64,000 nucleotides of DNA from Pseudonocardia terrae (GTDB lineage Bacteria; Actinomycetota; Actinomycetes; Mycobacteriales; Pseudonocardiaceae). Where the stretch lies: assembly GCF_021343995.1 (NCBI RefSeq), contig NZ_JAJTTE010000010.1, positions 62,001 through 126,000 of the forward strand, read 5' to 3'. Positions 17,751 to 25,512 of the stretch are shown here, in pieces (positions within the stretch are counted from its first letter, which is position 1; every line of letters starts with the position of its first letter). The notes under the pieces are model-generated. The model saw only the letters and a list, made by a program, of their open reading frames with translations, did no database searches and was not told the origin of the DNA. The position numbers were made by a program, and so were the translations under genes.

Positions 17751-19519
17751 CCGGCTACAGCGCCCCGGCCGAGACCGACCGGCCGATCCGCATCGGCAAC
17801 TGCTCGGGCTTCTACGGGGACCGGCTGCGCGCGGCGCGGGAGATGGTCGAGGGCGGGCCGATCGACGTCCTGTGCGGGGACTACCTCGCCGAGCTCACCA
17901 TGCTGATCCTGGCGAAGGCGCAGGCCAAGGACCCCGCCGCGGGCTACGCGCGGACCTTCCTGACCCAGATGGAGGACGTGCTCGGGACCTGCCTGGAGAA
18001 GGGGATCAAGGTCGTCGCGAACGCGGGCGGGCTCAACCCGGCCGGGCTGGCCGCGGCGATCGAGGCGCTCGGGACCGACGCGAAGGTCGCGTACGTCGAG
18101 GGCGACGACCTGCGCGGCGCGCTCGGCGCGATCGACCCGCCCGTGGAGGGCAAGCCGGTGTCCGCCAACGCCTACCTGGGCGGCTGGGGGATCGCCGAGG
18201 CCCTCGCGGCCGGGGCCGACGTGGTGGTGACGGGCCGGGTCACGGACGCATCGCTCGTCGTCGGGCCGGCGGCGTGGTGGCACGGCTGGGGCCGGGAGGA
18301 CTTCGACGCGCTGGCCGGCGCGGTCGTCGCCGGGCACGTGATCGAGTGCGGGCCGCAGGCCACCGGCGGCAACTACGCCTTCCTCGACGAGATCACCGAC
18401 CGCCGCTACCCGGGCTTCCCGATCGCCGAGGTCGCCGCGGACGGGTCGTCGGTGATCACCAAGCACCCGGGCACCGGCGGGCTGGTCTCGGTCGGCACGG
18501 TCACCGCGCAGCTGCTGTACGAGATCGCGGCGCCCGCCTACCTCGGCCCGGACTGCACCACGCACTTCGACACGATCCGGCTGGACCAGGAGGGCGAGCA
18601 CCGGGTCGCCATCTCCGGCGTCCGGGGCAGCGCTCCGCCGCCCACGCTCAAGGTCGCGCTCAACGACGCGGGCGGCTACCGCAACACGATGACCCTGGTG
18701 CTGACGGGCCTGGACGTCGAGGCCAAGGCGGCGTTCGCCGAGGAGCTGCTGTTCGACGTGCTGGGTGGGCGGGAGCGCTTCGCGGAGGTCGACGTCCGGC
18801 TGCTGCGGTTCGACACGCCCGACGCCCCGGCGAACGAACGGGCCACGGCCCACCTGCGCATCACGGTCAAGGACCCGGACCCGCGCAAGGTCGGGCGGGC
18901 CTTCTCCAACGCGACGATGGAGCTCGCCCTGGGCGGCTACGCGGGCTTCCACACCACCACGCCGCCGAGCGCCGAGTCCGCCTACGGCGTGTACCGGCCG
19001 GCCGCCGTGCCGCGGGAGGCGGTCACGCACACCGTCGTCCTGCCGGGCGGGGAACGGCGGGTCGTGGCGGACCCGCCGGTGGCGCCGGTGGACACCGGAC
19101 CGGCCGCCGGGTCCCCGACCCCTCCGGGACCCGGCGGCCCCACCCGGCGCGTTCCACTGGGCACGGTCTGCGGAGCGCGGTCGGGCGACAAGGGCGGCGA
19201 CGCGAACGTCGGCGTCTGGGCGCGCACGGACGAGGCGTACGGCTGGCTCCGCGGGTTCCTCACCGCCGAGCGGGCCCGCGAGCTGCTCGGACCGGAGGCC
19301 GCGGACCTGCCGATCGAGGTGCACCCGCTGCCGAACCTGCGGGCGCTCAACGTCGTGGTGCACGGGATCCTCGGCGAGGGCGTGGCCTCCTCCACCCGGC
19401 CGGACCCGCAGGCCAAGGGCTTGGGCGAGTACCTGCGCAGCCGGGTCGTCGAGATCCCGGAGGCCTTGCTCGGAGAGGTCGGGTCGGACCGGTCGGCTCC
19501 GACAGGTCGGCTCGGGTAG
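17747..19519 (+). CDS. AtuA family protein (acyclic terpene utilisation) with C-terminal AtuA-like domain
   Basis: The 590-residue protein starts at ATG 17747 in an ATGA overlap. The N-terminal AtuA domain covers about residues 14-450 (IGNCSGFYGDR, VVANAGGLNPAG, VTGRVTDASLVVGP, GGNYAFLDEI). The C-terminal small domain starts near 470 (GARSGDKGGDANVGVWAR). The two are joined by a Pro/Gly linker whose DNA forms a perfect 14-bp hairpin (19102-19139). AtuA is required for growth on citronellol-type terpenes in Pseudomonas, but its chemistry is unknown. As last gene of the operon it supports a branched/terpenoid acyl-CoA role for the whole cluster. Confidence 0.85.
   Translation: MTGYSAPAETDRPIRIGNCSGFYGDRLRAAREMVEGGPIDVLCGDYLAELTMLILAKAQAKDPAAGYARTFLTQMEDVLGTCLEKGIKVVANAGGLNPAGLAAAIEALGTDAKVAYVEGDDLRGALGAIDPPVEGKPVSANAYLGGWGIAEALAAGADVVVTGRVTDASLVVGPAAWWHGWGREDFDALAGAVVAGHVIECGPQATGGNYAFLDEITDRRYPGFPIAEVAADGSSVITKHPGTGGLVSVGTVTAQLLYEIAAPAYLGPDCTTHFDTIRLDQEGEHRVAISGVRGSAPPPTLKVALNDAGGYRNTMTLVLTGLDVEAKAAFAEELLFDVLGGRERFAEVDVRLLRFDTPDAPANERATAHLRITVKDPDPRKVGRAFSNATMELALGGYAGFHTTTPPSAESAYGVYRPAAVPREAVTHTVVLPGGERRVVADPPVAPVDTGPAAGSPTPPGPGGPTRRVPLGTVCGARSGDKGGDANVGVWARTDEAYGWLRGFLTAERARELLGPEAADLPIEVHPLPNLRALNVVVHGILGEGVASSTRPDPQAKGLGEYLRSRVVEIPEALLGEVGSDRSAPTGRLG
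19102..19139. repeat. Perfect 14-bp inverted repeat inside the atuA linker
   Basis: GGCCGCCGGGTCCC (19102-19115) and its exact reverse complement (19126-19139) flank a 10-nt loop. The hairpin encodes the Pro/Gly linker between the two AtuA domains. It looks like a small palindromic element that inserted in frame at a permissive site. Confidence 0.6.
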
Positions 19520-19520
19520 G

Positions 19521-20363
19521 TCAGGGGTGGGCCGGCACCGGGTCGCCGGCACGCTCCGGGACCGCGTCGGGCGCGGTCGGGACCGCGTCGGGCGCGGTGA
19601 CGTCCAGGATCGTGCGGACCACCAGCGCAGGATCGTCGTACATCGGCACGTGTTCGACGCCGGGCAGCCGGACCCGCCCGGCGTCGGGGAACAGGGTGCG
19701 GAAGCGCTCGGCGTAGAGCGGGGCGGGCAACAGCCGGTCATGTGCGGACCAGGCGATCCGTACCGGCACGTCCGGTTCCGGCACGGTGAAGTCGTAGTCG
19801 ATCGCGGACCGCAGAAGCGGGCGCAGGAAGCGGCAGCGGGCGTTGTCGCGCAGGAAGTCCGCGGCCTCGGCCGGCTCCAGCCGGTCGCCGTGCTCCACGC
19901 CGAGCCGCAGCAGCGCCTTGCGCGCCGGCGCGAGCCGGACGGCCCGGTCCAGGTGGCGCTCGGTGCGGCGGGCCAGGTCGTGTGCCGGCACCAGCAGCCG
20001 CCAGACACGGTGGATCTCCTCGCTGTCCGGTCGCCAGCCGCCCGCCGGGGACAGCGCGACGACCGAGAGCGCGCGGCCGCGGGCTGCCAGCTCGAACGCG
20101 AGCCAGCCGCCGAGCGAGTTGCCGACCAGGTGCGCCCGCCCGATCCCGGCCGCGTCGAGCGCGGCCTCCACGCCGTCGACCAGCGCCGGGACGCTCGGGC
20201 GGACCCGTACCGGGAAGAGCTCGCCGCCCACGTGGCCGCGCAGGGACACGGTCCGGACCGCGTGCCGGGCCCGCAGGCCGGGCAGCACACGGTCCCAGGC
20301 ACGCGCGCTACCACCGAGCCCGTGCAGGCACACCAGGGGCTCGGGGGCGTGCGGGTCGGCCAT
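19521..20363 (-). CDS. Alpha/beta hydrolase
   Basis: The 280-residue protein has an oxyanion strand CLHGLGG (12-18), nucleophile elbow GNSLGG with S83, an acid near SAHDRLLP and a catalytic His in VEHVPMYDDP. There is no signal peptide, so it is cytosolic. The substrate is unknown. The C-terminus carries a duplicated TAPDAVP segment, reflected in an imperfect direct DNA repeat at about 19561-19600. The gene ends one base from the atuA stop, convergently, and may act on a lactone or ester made by neighbouring pathways. Confidence 0.82.
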   Translation of the reverse strand: MADPHAPEPLVCLHGLGGSARAWDRVLPGLRARHAVRTVSLRGHVGGELFPVRVRPSVPALVDGVEAALDAAGIGRAHLVGNSLGGWLAFELAARGRALSVVALSPAGGWRPDSEEIHRVWRLLVPAHDLARRTERHLDRAVRLAPARKALLRLGVEHGDRLEPAEAADFLRDNARCRFLRPLLRSAIDYDFTVPEPDVPVRIAWSAHDRLLPAPLYAERFRTLFPDAGRVRLPGVEHVPMYDDPALVVRTILDVTAPDAVPTAPDAVPERAGDPVPAHP

Positions 20364-20447
20364 GCGAGATCCTCCGTCGTCGGGTGAACGACAGGGGAAT
20401 CGTCGGAACGGCCGGGAATGTCACGCGCCGGGCCGGATCCGGGCCGA

Positions 20448-21335
20448 TCAGGCGGGTGGAACCACCCGGTCGAGCCACCCCAGCAGGTCGGCGACGACCT
20501 CCGCGCGGTTGGTCTCGTTGAACACCTCGTGCCGGGCGCCCGGCCAGATCCGCACGGTCACGTCCTTCACCCCGGCCGCTGCGAGCCGCTCGGCGAGCGG
20601 GTGCAGCAGCGCGAGCCCGCCGTTGACGGGGTCGGCGTCACCGACCGTGATCAGGATCGGGAGGTCCGGGCGGATGCTCCCGACGCGGGCGGGGTCGGCC
20701 AGCGCCCGACCGCGCGCGAACATCGCCTTGGACCCGGGGACGTCGAGGCCGAAGCCGCACGCCGGGTCGGCGACGTACTTGTCGACCTCGGCCTCGTCCC
20801 GGGACAGCCACTCGTAGCCGGTGCGCTGCTCGAAGGGGGCGTTGAAGCCGGACAGGTCGATCGGGCCGTCGAGGTCGAGGTTCGGCTCCAGCAGGTCGAT
20901 CACGGCGGTCCCGGAGAGGACCAGCCCGTCGATCTCGCCCGAGTGGTCGAGCACCCACTGCTGGGCGGCGAAGGAGCCCATGCTGTGCCCGAGCAGGACG
21001 ACCGGGACGCCGGGAAAGGCGGCCCGGCCGGCGTCGAGCAGGATCCCAATGTCGTCGACCAGTCCGGTCCAGCCGGTGGTGCCGAGGACGCCGTGGCGCT
21101 CCGGGGTGCCGGCGGTGGCGCCGTGCCCGCGGTGGTCCTGCCCCTGCACCACGAACCTGCGCCCCGTCAGCGCTCCGGCCAGCCGGTCGTAGCGGCGCAG
21201 GTGCTCGCCCATCCCGTGGGTGAGCTGCACGATCCCGCGCGGGGTGCCCTCCGGCTCCCACCGGTAGGCCGTGACCTCCGTACCGTCGCGGCCGGTGATC
21301 GTGAAGGTGGTCGGTGCGGGGGTCGGCTCGGTCAC
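20448..21335 (-). CDS. Alpha/beta hydrolase, monoacylglycerol lipase-like
   Basis: The 295-residue protein has the HGMGEHLRRY oxyanion motif (about 39-48), DHRGHG, GHSMGS nucleophile (Ser about 121), GDADPVNGG acid and ARHEVFNE histidine. This matches the serine-aminopeptidase-like (S33) monoacylglycerol lipase group. Start GTG 21335 is chosen for GAGGAGG a few bases upstream; a further in-frame ATG at 21392 would add 19 low-complexity residues. It lies upstream of the other hydrolase on the same strand (84-bp gap). It probably cleaves monoacylglycerols or related esters. Confidence 0.84.
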   Translation of the reverse strand: MTEPTPAPTTFTITGRDGTEVTAYRWEPEGTPRGIVQLTHGMGEHLRRYDRLAGALTGRRFVVQGQDHRGHGATAGTPERHGVLGTTGWTGLVDDIGILLDAGRAAFPGVPVVLLGHSMGSFAAQQWVLDHSGEIDGLVLSGTAVIDLLEPNLDLDGPIDLSGFNAPFEQRTGYEWLSRDEAEVDKYVADPACGFGLDVPGSKAMFARGRALADPARVGSIRPDLPILITVGDADPVNGGLALLHPLAERLAAAGVKDVTVRIWPGARHEVFNETNRAEVVADLLGWLDRVVPPA

Positions 21336-21408
21336 GGGGCCTCCTCGGGGCGGTCGGCCGTGATCGTCGTCGGCGGCCCGCGGACGGGTCAAGGGGGAGG
21401 GCCGTGGG

Positions 21409-21861
21409 TCAGGAGGCCCCGCGGTTCCACGCTCCCAGCACCAGCAGGGTCTTCGTGCCGGTGACCGTGCCGGCGGTCCGCAGGGTGTCGATGACCTGCT
21501 GCAGGTGGGCGACGTCGCGGACGCGGACCCGGACGAGCGCGTCCGGGTCCCCGGCGATGGTGAAGATCGACTGCACCTCCGGCACGGTGCTGGCGGTGGC
21601 GACGATGTCGGCGACGCCCGTCGTCCCGGCGTAGCGCAGCTCGGTGAAGGCCTCGACGCCCCAGCCGAGCTTCGCGTGGTCGATCTGGGCGGTGAACCCC
21701 GTGATCACCCCGACCTCCTGCAGCCGGTCGACGCGCCGCTTCACCGCGGCCACCGACAGGCCGACGATCCCGGCCATGTCCGAGTAGGTGCGGCGGCCGT
21801 CCTCCTGCAGCAGGGCGAGCAGCCGGTGGTCGATGGCGTCGATGGCGCCGTTCTCGGGCAC
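21409..21861 (-). CDS. Lrp/AsnC family transcriptional regulator
   Basis: The 150-residue protein has an N-terminal winged helix-turn-helix (IDHRLLALLQEDGRRTYSDM, VGLSVAAVKRRVDRLQ, residues about 10-55) and a C-terminal RAM ligand-binding domain (about 68-145). It is divergent from the indolepyruvate:ferredoxin oxidoreductase gene. The shared spacer contains repeated ACGCAA/TTGCGT elements spaced as expected for an octameric Lrp protein. It likely senses an amino acid (aromatic or branched) and controls the oxidoreductase and itself. Confidence 0.88.
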   Translation of the reverse strand: MPENGAIDAIDHRLLALLQEDGRRTYSDMAGIVGLSVAAVKRRVDRLQEVGVITGFTAQIDHAKLGWGVEAFTELRYAGTTGVADIVATASTVPEVQSIFTIAGDPDALVRVRVRDVAHLQQVIDTLRTAGTVTGTKTLLVLGAWNRGAS

Positions 21862-21872
21862 AGGGCCTCCTC

Positions 21873-21952
21873 ACGCAAAGAATTACGCCAGTATCGAGCA
21901 TGGTCGCATCTCCTTTGCGTCTTGCGCGCCACTTCTCGCGACTGGCTTGCGT
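21873..21952. promoter_or_regulatory. Repeated ACGCAA/TTGCGT elements, likely Lrp-type operator region
   Basis: ACGCAAAG (21873-21880) is exactly inverted as CTTTGCGT (21913-21920), with centres 40 bp apart. A further TTGCGT lies at 21947-21952 and a TTGCGC at about 21922-21927. The region is the divergent spacer between the Lrp gene and the oxidoreductase. It is also AT-richer than its surroundings. Binding is inferred. Confidence 0.45.
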
Positions 21953-22027
21953 GGTCCCCGATCACTCCGGTGTGCTCGACGCCACGCGCGCCGGGAACCG
22001 GCGCCCCGGGAGCGACGGGAGCCGAGC

Positions 22028-25000
22028 TTGAGCATCGACACCACCGTGACCCTCGACGACCGCTATGCGGCCGAGCGCGGGCGGGTCCTCCTCACCGGGA
22101 TCCAGGCCCTGGTCCGGCTGACCCTGGAACAGCGGCGCCTCGACACCGCCCGCGGCCTGGACACGCGGGTGTTCGTGTCCGGGTACCAGGGCTCGCCGCT
22201 GGGCGGGCTCGACTCCGAGCTGCTGCGGTCCCGGCGGTTCCTCGACCCCGCGGGCGTGGTGTTCCAGCCGGGTGTGAACGAGGAGCTGGCCGCCACCGCG
22301 GTCGCCGGCACCCAGCTGCTCGGGGAGGTGCCCGGTCGCCGGCACGAGGGCGTCGTCGGGTTCTGGTACGGCAAGAACCCCGGCCTCGACCGGGCCGCCG
22401 ACGCCATCCGCCACGGCACCCTCGCCGGCACCGCCACGCTCGGCGGGGCGGTCGCGGTGATCGGTGACGACCCGGCGTCGAAGTCCTCGACGGTGCCCAG
22501 CTCCTGCGAGCCGATGGCGCAGAGCCTGGCGATGCCGCTGCTCGCCCCGGGGACCGTGCCCGAGATCGTCGAGCTGGGCCTGCACGCCGTGGCGCTGTCG
22601 CGGGCGACCGGGCTGTGGACGGGGCTCAAGATCGTCGCCGACATCGCCGACGCCTCGGCGACCGTCGACGTCGAAGGCCTGCGGCTCGGGATCCCGATGC
22701 CGCCCGCGCAGCCCCGTCCGCCGGTGGGCGCGCTCGTCGGCCCCGCCGCGCTCGACGCCGAGCACGACATGCTCACCCGCCGCCTCGACCTGGCCCGCGC
22801 CTACGCCCGCGAGACCGGGCTCAACCGGGTCACCTTCACGGCGCGGCAGGCCCGGCTGGGCATCCTCGCCAGCGGCACCGGTTACGCCGTGGTGCAGCGC
22901 GCGCTGGAGGACCTCGGGCTCGACGAGGCCGCGCTCGACGACCTCGGCGTCCGGCTGATCCGCCTCGCGATGCCCTTCCCGGTCGACGCCGAGGACCTCG
23001 CCGCGCACACCACGGGCCTCGAGGAGGTGCTCGTCGTCGAGGACAAGGTCCCGTTCCTGGAGGGGCACCTCAAGGAGGCGCTCTACCGCGTGCCGGACGC
23101 CCCGCTGGTGGTCGGGCGGCGCGACGAGCGGGGTCGTCCGCTGCTGACCGCGCGCGGCCAGCTCGGCGCGGAGGACGTGGCGCGGGCGATCGCGGCGCGC
23201 CTCGGCCACGACCGCCTGCCCCGGGCCGCGGCGGTGCACCTGTCGGCGATCGAGCCGACGAAGCCCTCCCGGATCGGGCTGCCGTTGGCAGGCGCTGCCC
23301 GCACGCCCTACTTCTGCTCCGGCTGCCCCCACAACACCTCGACCCGAACCGGCGACGACACGCTGGTCGGGGTGGGCATCGGCTGCCACGCCATGATCGC
23401 GATCAACGGCGAGGGCCGGGGCCACCGGATCGGCCTGACCCAGATGGGCGGCGAGGGCGCCCAGTGGCTCGGCCTCGCCCCGTTCACCGACGACCGGCAC
23501 TTCGTGCAGAACCTCGGCGACGGCACCTTCCACCACTCCGGCTCGCTGGCCGTGCGCGCGGCCGTGGCCGGCGGCGCGACCATGACCTTCAAGCTGCTCT
23601 ACAACGACGCCGTCGCGATGACCGGCGGGCAGCAGGCCGTCGGGCGGCTGTCGGTCCCGGAGATCACCACGCTGCTGGCGACCGAGGGCGTCCGGCGGAT
23701 CGTGATCACCACGGACGACCCGGGCAAGTACCGCGGCGTCGCGCTCGACCCGATCGCCTCCGTGCGGCACCGCGACGACTTCGCCGCGGCCGAGGCCGAG
23801 CTCGCGGCCCTCGACGGCGTGACCGTGCTGATCCACGACGACCGCTGCGCCGCGGAGGAGCGCCGGCTCCGCAAGCGCGGGAAGCTGCCCACCCCGGCGG
23901 AGAAGGTCGTCGTCAACGAGCGGGTGTGCGAGGGCTGCGGCGACTGCGGGGACAAGTCCACCTGCCTGTCGGTGCAGCCGGTGGAGACCGAGTTCGGCCG
24001 CAAGACCCGGATCCACCAGCCCTCGTGCAACTCCGACCTCTCCTGCCTGAAGGGCGACTGCCCGTCGTTCCTGCTGGTGGAGCCGGGTACACCGGCGCGG
24101 CGGGAGGTCCCGCCGCTACCGGTCGCGCTCGTCGAGCCCGAGCCGCGGTTCGACGGCGCCGAGACGCTCATCCGGATGCCCGGCATCGGGGGGACCGGCG
24201 TGGTCACGGTGTCGCAGATCCTGCAGATGGCCGCGCACCTCGACGGCCGGTTCGCCGCCGGGCTGGAGCAGGTCGGGCTGGCCCAGAAGGGCGGCCCGGT
24301 CGTGTCCGACGTCCGGATCGCCAAGCAGCCGGTCCGCGGCTCGCTGCGGGCCTCCCGCGGCACCACCGACGTGCTGATCGGCTTCGACCTGCTCGGCACC
24401 GCCGACGCGGCCAACCTCGCCGTCGCGCGGCCGGGGCACACCGTGGCCGTGGTGAACAGCGCGATCGTGCCGACCGCCGCGATGGTGACCGGGCGCGTGG
24501 TCCTGCCCGGCTCGCCCGACGACGCGCTCGAGCGGATCGCCGCGGCGACCGGCGAGGAGAACGTCCACGTCGATGCGCAGGGCCTGGCCGAGGCGCTCTT
24601 CGCCGATCACATGCCCACCAACATGCTGCTGCTCGGCGCGGCCTACCAGCACGGCTGCCTGCCGGTGAGCGCCGAGGCGGTCGAGCAGGCGATCCGGCTC
24701 AACGGGGCGGCGGTGGAGACGACCCTCGCCGCGTTCCGCTGGGGCCGCGCCGCGGTGCTCGACCGCGAGGCCGTCCTCGCCGCCGCCCTTCCGCCGGCCC
24801 GGGCCACCGTCGAGGTCTCCGCCCGGTCCCGGGCCCTCGCCGAGGGGCTGGACGAGGCCGTCGCGCTCCGCGTCGAGGACCTCACCGGCTTCCAGGACGA
24901 GGCCCTCGCCGCCCGCTACGCCGAGGAGGTCCACCGGGTCGAGGCGATCGCCGCGGACAAGGCAGGCGCGGCGGGCGGGCGGGTCGCCCTCGCGTACGCC

Positions 25001-25465
25001 CGCGGTCTGCACAAGCTGCTGGCCTACAAGGACGAGTACGAGGTCGCGCGGCTGCACCTCGACCCGGCGGAGAAGGCGCGCCGCGACGCCGAGTTCGGGC
25101 CCGACGCCGCCGTGTCCGTCCTGCTGCACCCGCCGGTGCTCCGGGCGCTGGGCATGAAGAACAAGATCCGGCTGTCCGGGCGGACCGCGGAGCTCGCCTT
25201 CCGCGGCCTGCGCGCCGCCAAGGGCCTGCGCGGCACCCCGCTCGACGTCTTCGGCTACGCCGGCGTCCGGCGCACCGAGCGGGCGCTGGTCGGCGAGTAC
25301 CAGTCGCTGGTGCGCACGGCCCTCGACGCGCTGACCCCGGAGAACGTGGACCGGGTCGTCGGGATCGCGGAGCTGGCCGAGGAGGTCCGGGGCTACGAGG
25401 ACATCAAGCTCGCCGCGGTCGAGCGGTTCCGGGCCGCGGCGACGGACGCCCTCGCGGCTCTCTGA
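22028..25465 (+). CDS. Indolepyruvate:ferredoxin oxidoreductase, single-chain fused form
   Basis: The 1145-residue fusion has a pyrimidine/TPP module (GYQGSPLGGLD near 60), a TPP-binding segment after YFCSGCPHNTS (about 430; GIGCHAMIA), a 4Fe-4S cluster region (about 634-690; CEGCGDCGDKSTC, SCNSDLSCLKGDC), a gamma-type domain (MPGIGGTGVVTVSQIL, about 715) and a C-terminal DUF6537-like region. It oxidatively decarboxylates aryl- or branched 2-oxoacids to acyl-CoA with reduction of ferredoxin. The start is taken as TTG 22028, with GGGAG 6 nt upstream; GTG 22046 is an alternative. The single-gene fusion is the form usual in aerobic actinobacteria and proteobacteria. Confidence 0.88.
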   Translation: MSIDTTVTLDDRYAAERGRVLLTGIQALVRLTLEQRRLDTARGLDTRVFVSGYQGSPLGGLDSELLRSRRFLDPAGVVFQPGVNEELAATAVAGTQLLGEVPGRRHEGVVGFWYGKNPGLDRAADAIRHGTLAGTATLGGAVAVIGDDPASKSSTVPSSCEPMAQSLAMPLLAPGTVPEIVELGLHAVALSRATGLWTGLKIVADIADASATVDVEGLRLGIPMPPAQPRPPVGALVGPAALDAEHDMLTRRLDLARAYARETGLNRVTFTARQARLGILASGTGYAVVQRALEDLGLDEAALDDLGVRLIRLAMPFPVDAEDLAAHTTGLEEVLVVEDKVPFLEGHLKEALYRVPDAPLVVGRRDERGRPLLTARGQLGAEDVARAIAARLGHDRLPRAAAVHLSAIEPTKPSRIGLPLAGAARTPYFCSGCPHNTSTRTGDDTLVGVGIGCHAMIAINGEGRGHRIGLTQMGGEGAQWLGLAPFTDDRHFVQNLGDGTFHHSGSLAVRAAVAGGATMTFKLLYNDAVAMTGGQQAVGRLSVPEITTLLATEGVRRIVITTDDPGKYRGVALDPIASVRHRDDFAAAEAELAALDGVTVLIHDDRCAAEERRLRKRGKLPTPAEKVVVNERVCEGCGDCGDKSTCLSVQPVETEFGRKTRIHQPSCNSDLSCLKGDCPSFLLVEPGTPARREVPPLPVALVEPEPRFDGAETLIRMPGIGGTGVVTVSQILQMAAHLDGRFAAGLEQVGLAQKGGPVVSDVRIAKQPVRGSLRASRGTTDVLIGFDLLGTADAANLAVARPGHTVAVVNSAIVPTAAMVTGRVVLPGSPDDALERIAAATGEENVHVDAQGLAEALFADHMPTNMLLLGAAYQHGCLPVSAEAVEQAIRLNGAAVETTLAAFRWGRAAVLDREAVLAAALPPARATVEVSARSRALAEGLDEAVALRVEDLTGFQDEALAARYAEEVHRVEAIAADKAGAAGGRVALAYARGLHKLLAYKDEYEVARLHLDPAEKARRDAEFGPDAAVSVLLHPPVLRALGMKNKIRLSGRTAELAFRGLRAAKGLRGTPLDVFGYAGVRRTERALVGEYQSLVRTALDALTPENVDRVVGIAELAEEVRGYEDIKLAAVERFRAAATDALAAL

Positions 25466-25475
25466 GTCGCGGGCG

Positions 25476-25495
25476 GGCCGACCCTCGGGTGGGCC
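25476..25495. terminator. Candidate bidirectional terminator hairpin
   Basis: GGCCGACCC (25476-25484) and GGGTGGGCC (25487-25495) pair at eight of nine positions across a very short loop. It lies in the 47-bp convergent space between the oxidoreductase and PucR-type genes. There is no T-tract, as is common in actinomycetes. Confidence 0.3.
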
Positions 25496-25512
25496 GGGCC
25501 ACAGGCGGGGCT

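Noticed and set aside
19561-19600. Regulatory repeat in the hydrolase gene
   Set aside because: The imperfect duplication (accgcgtcgggcgcggt-like) only encodes the repeated TAPDAVP tail of the protein; there is no sign of a separate function.
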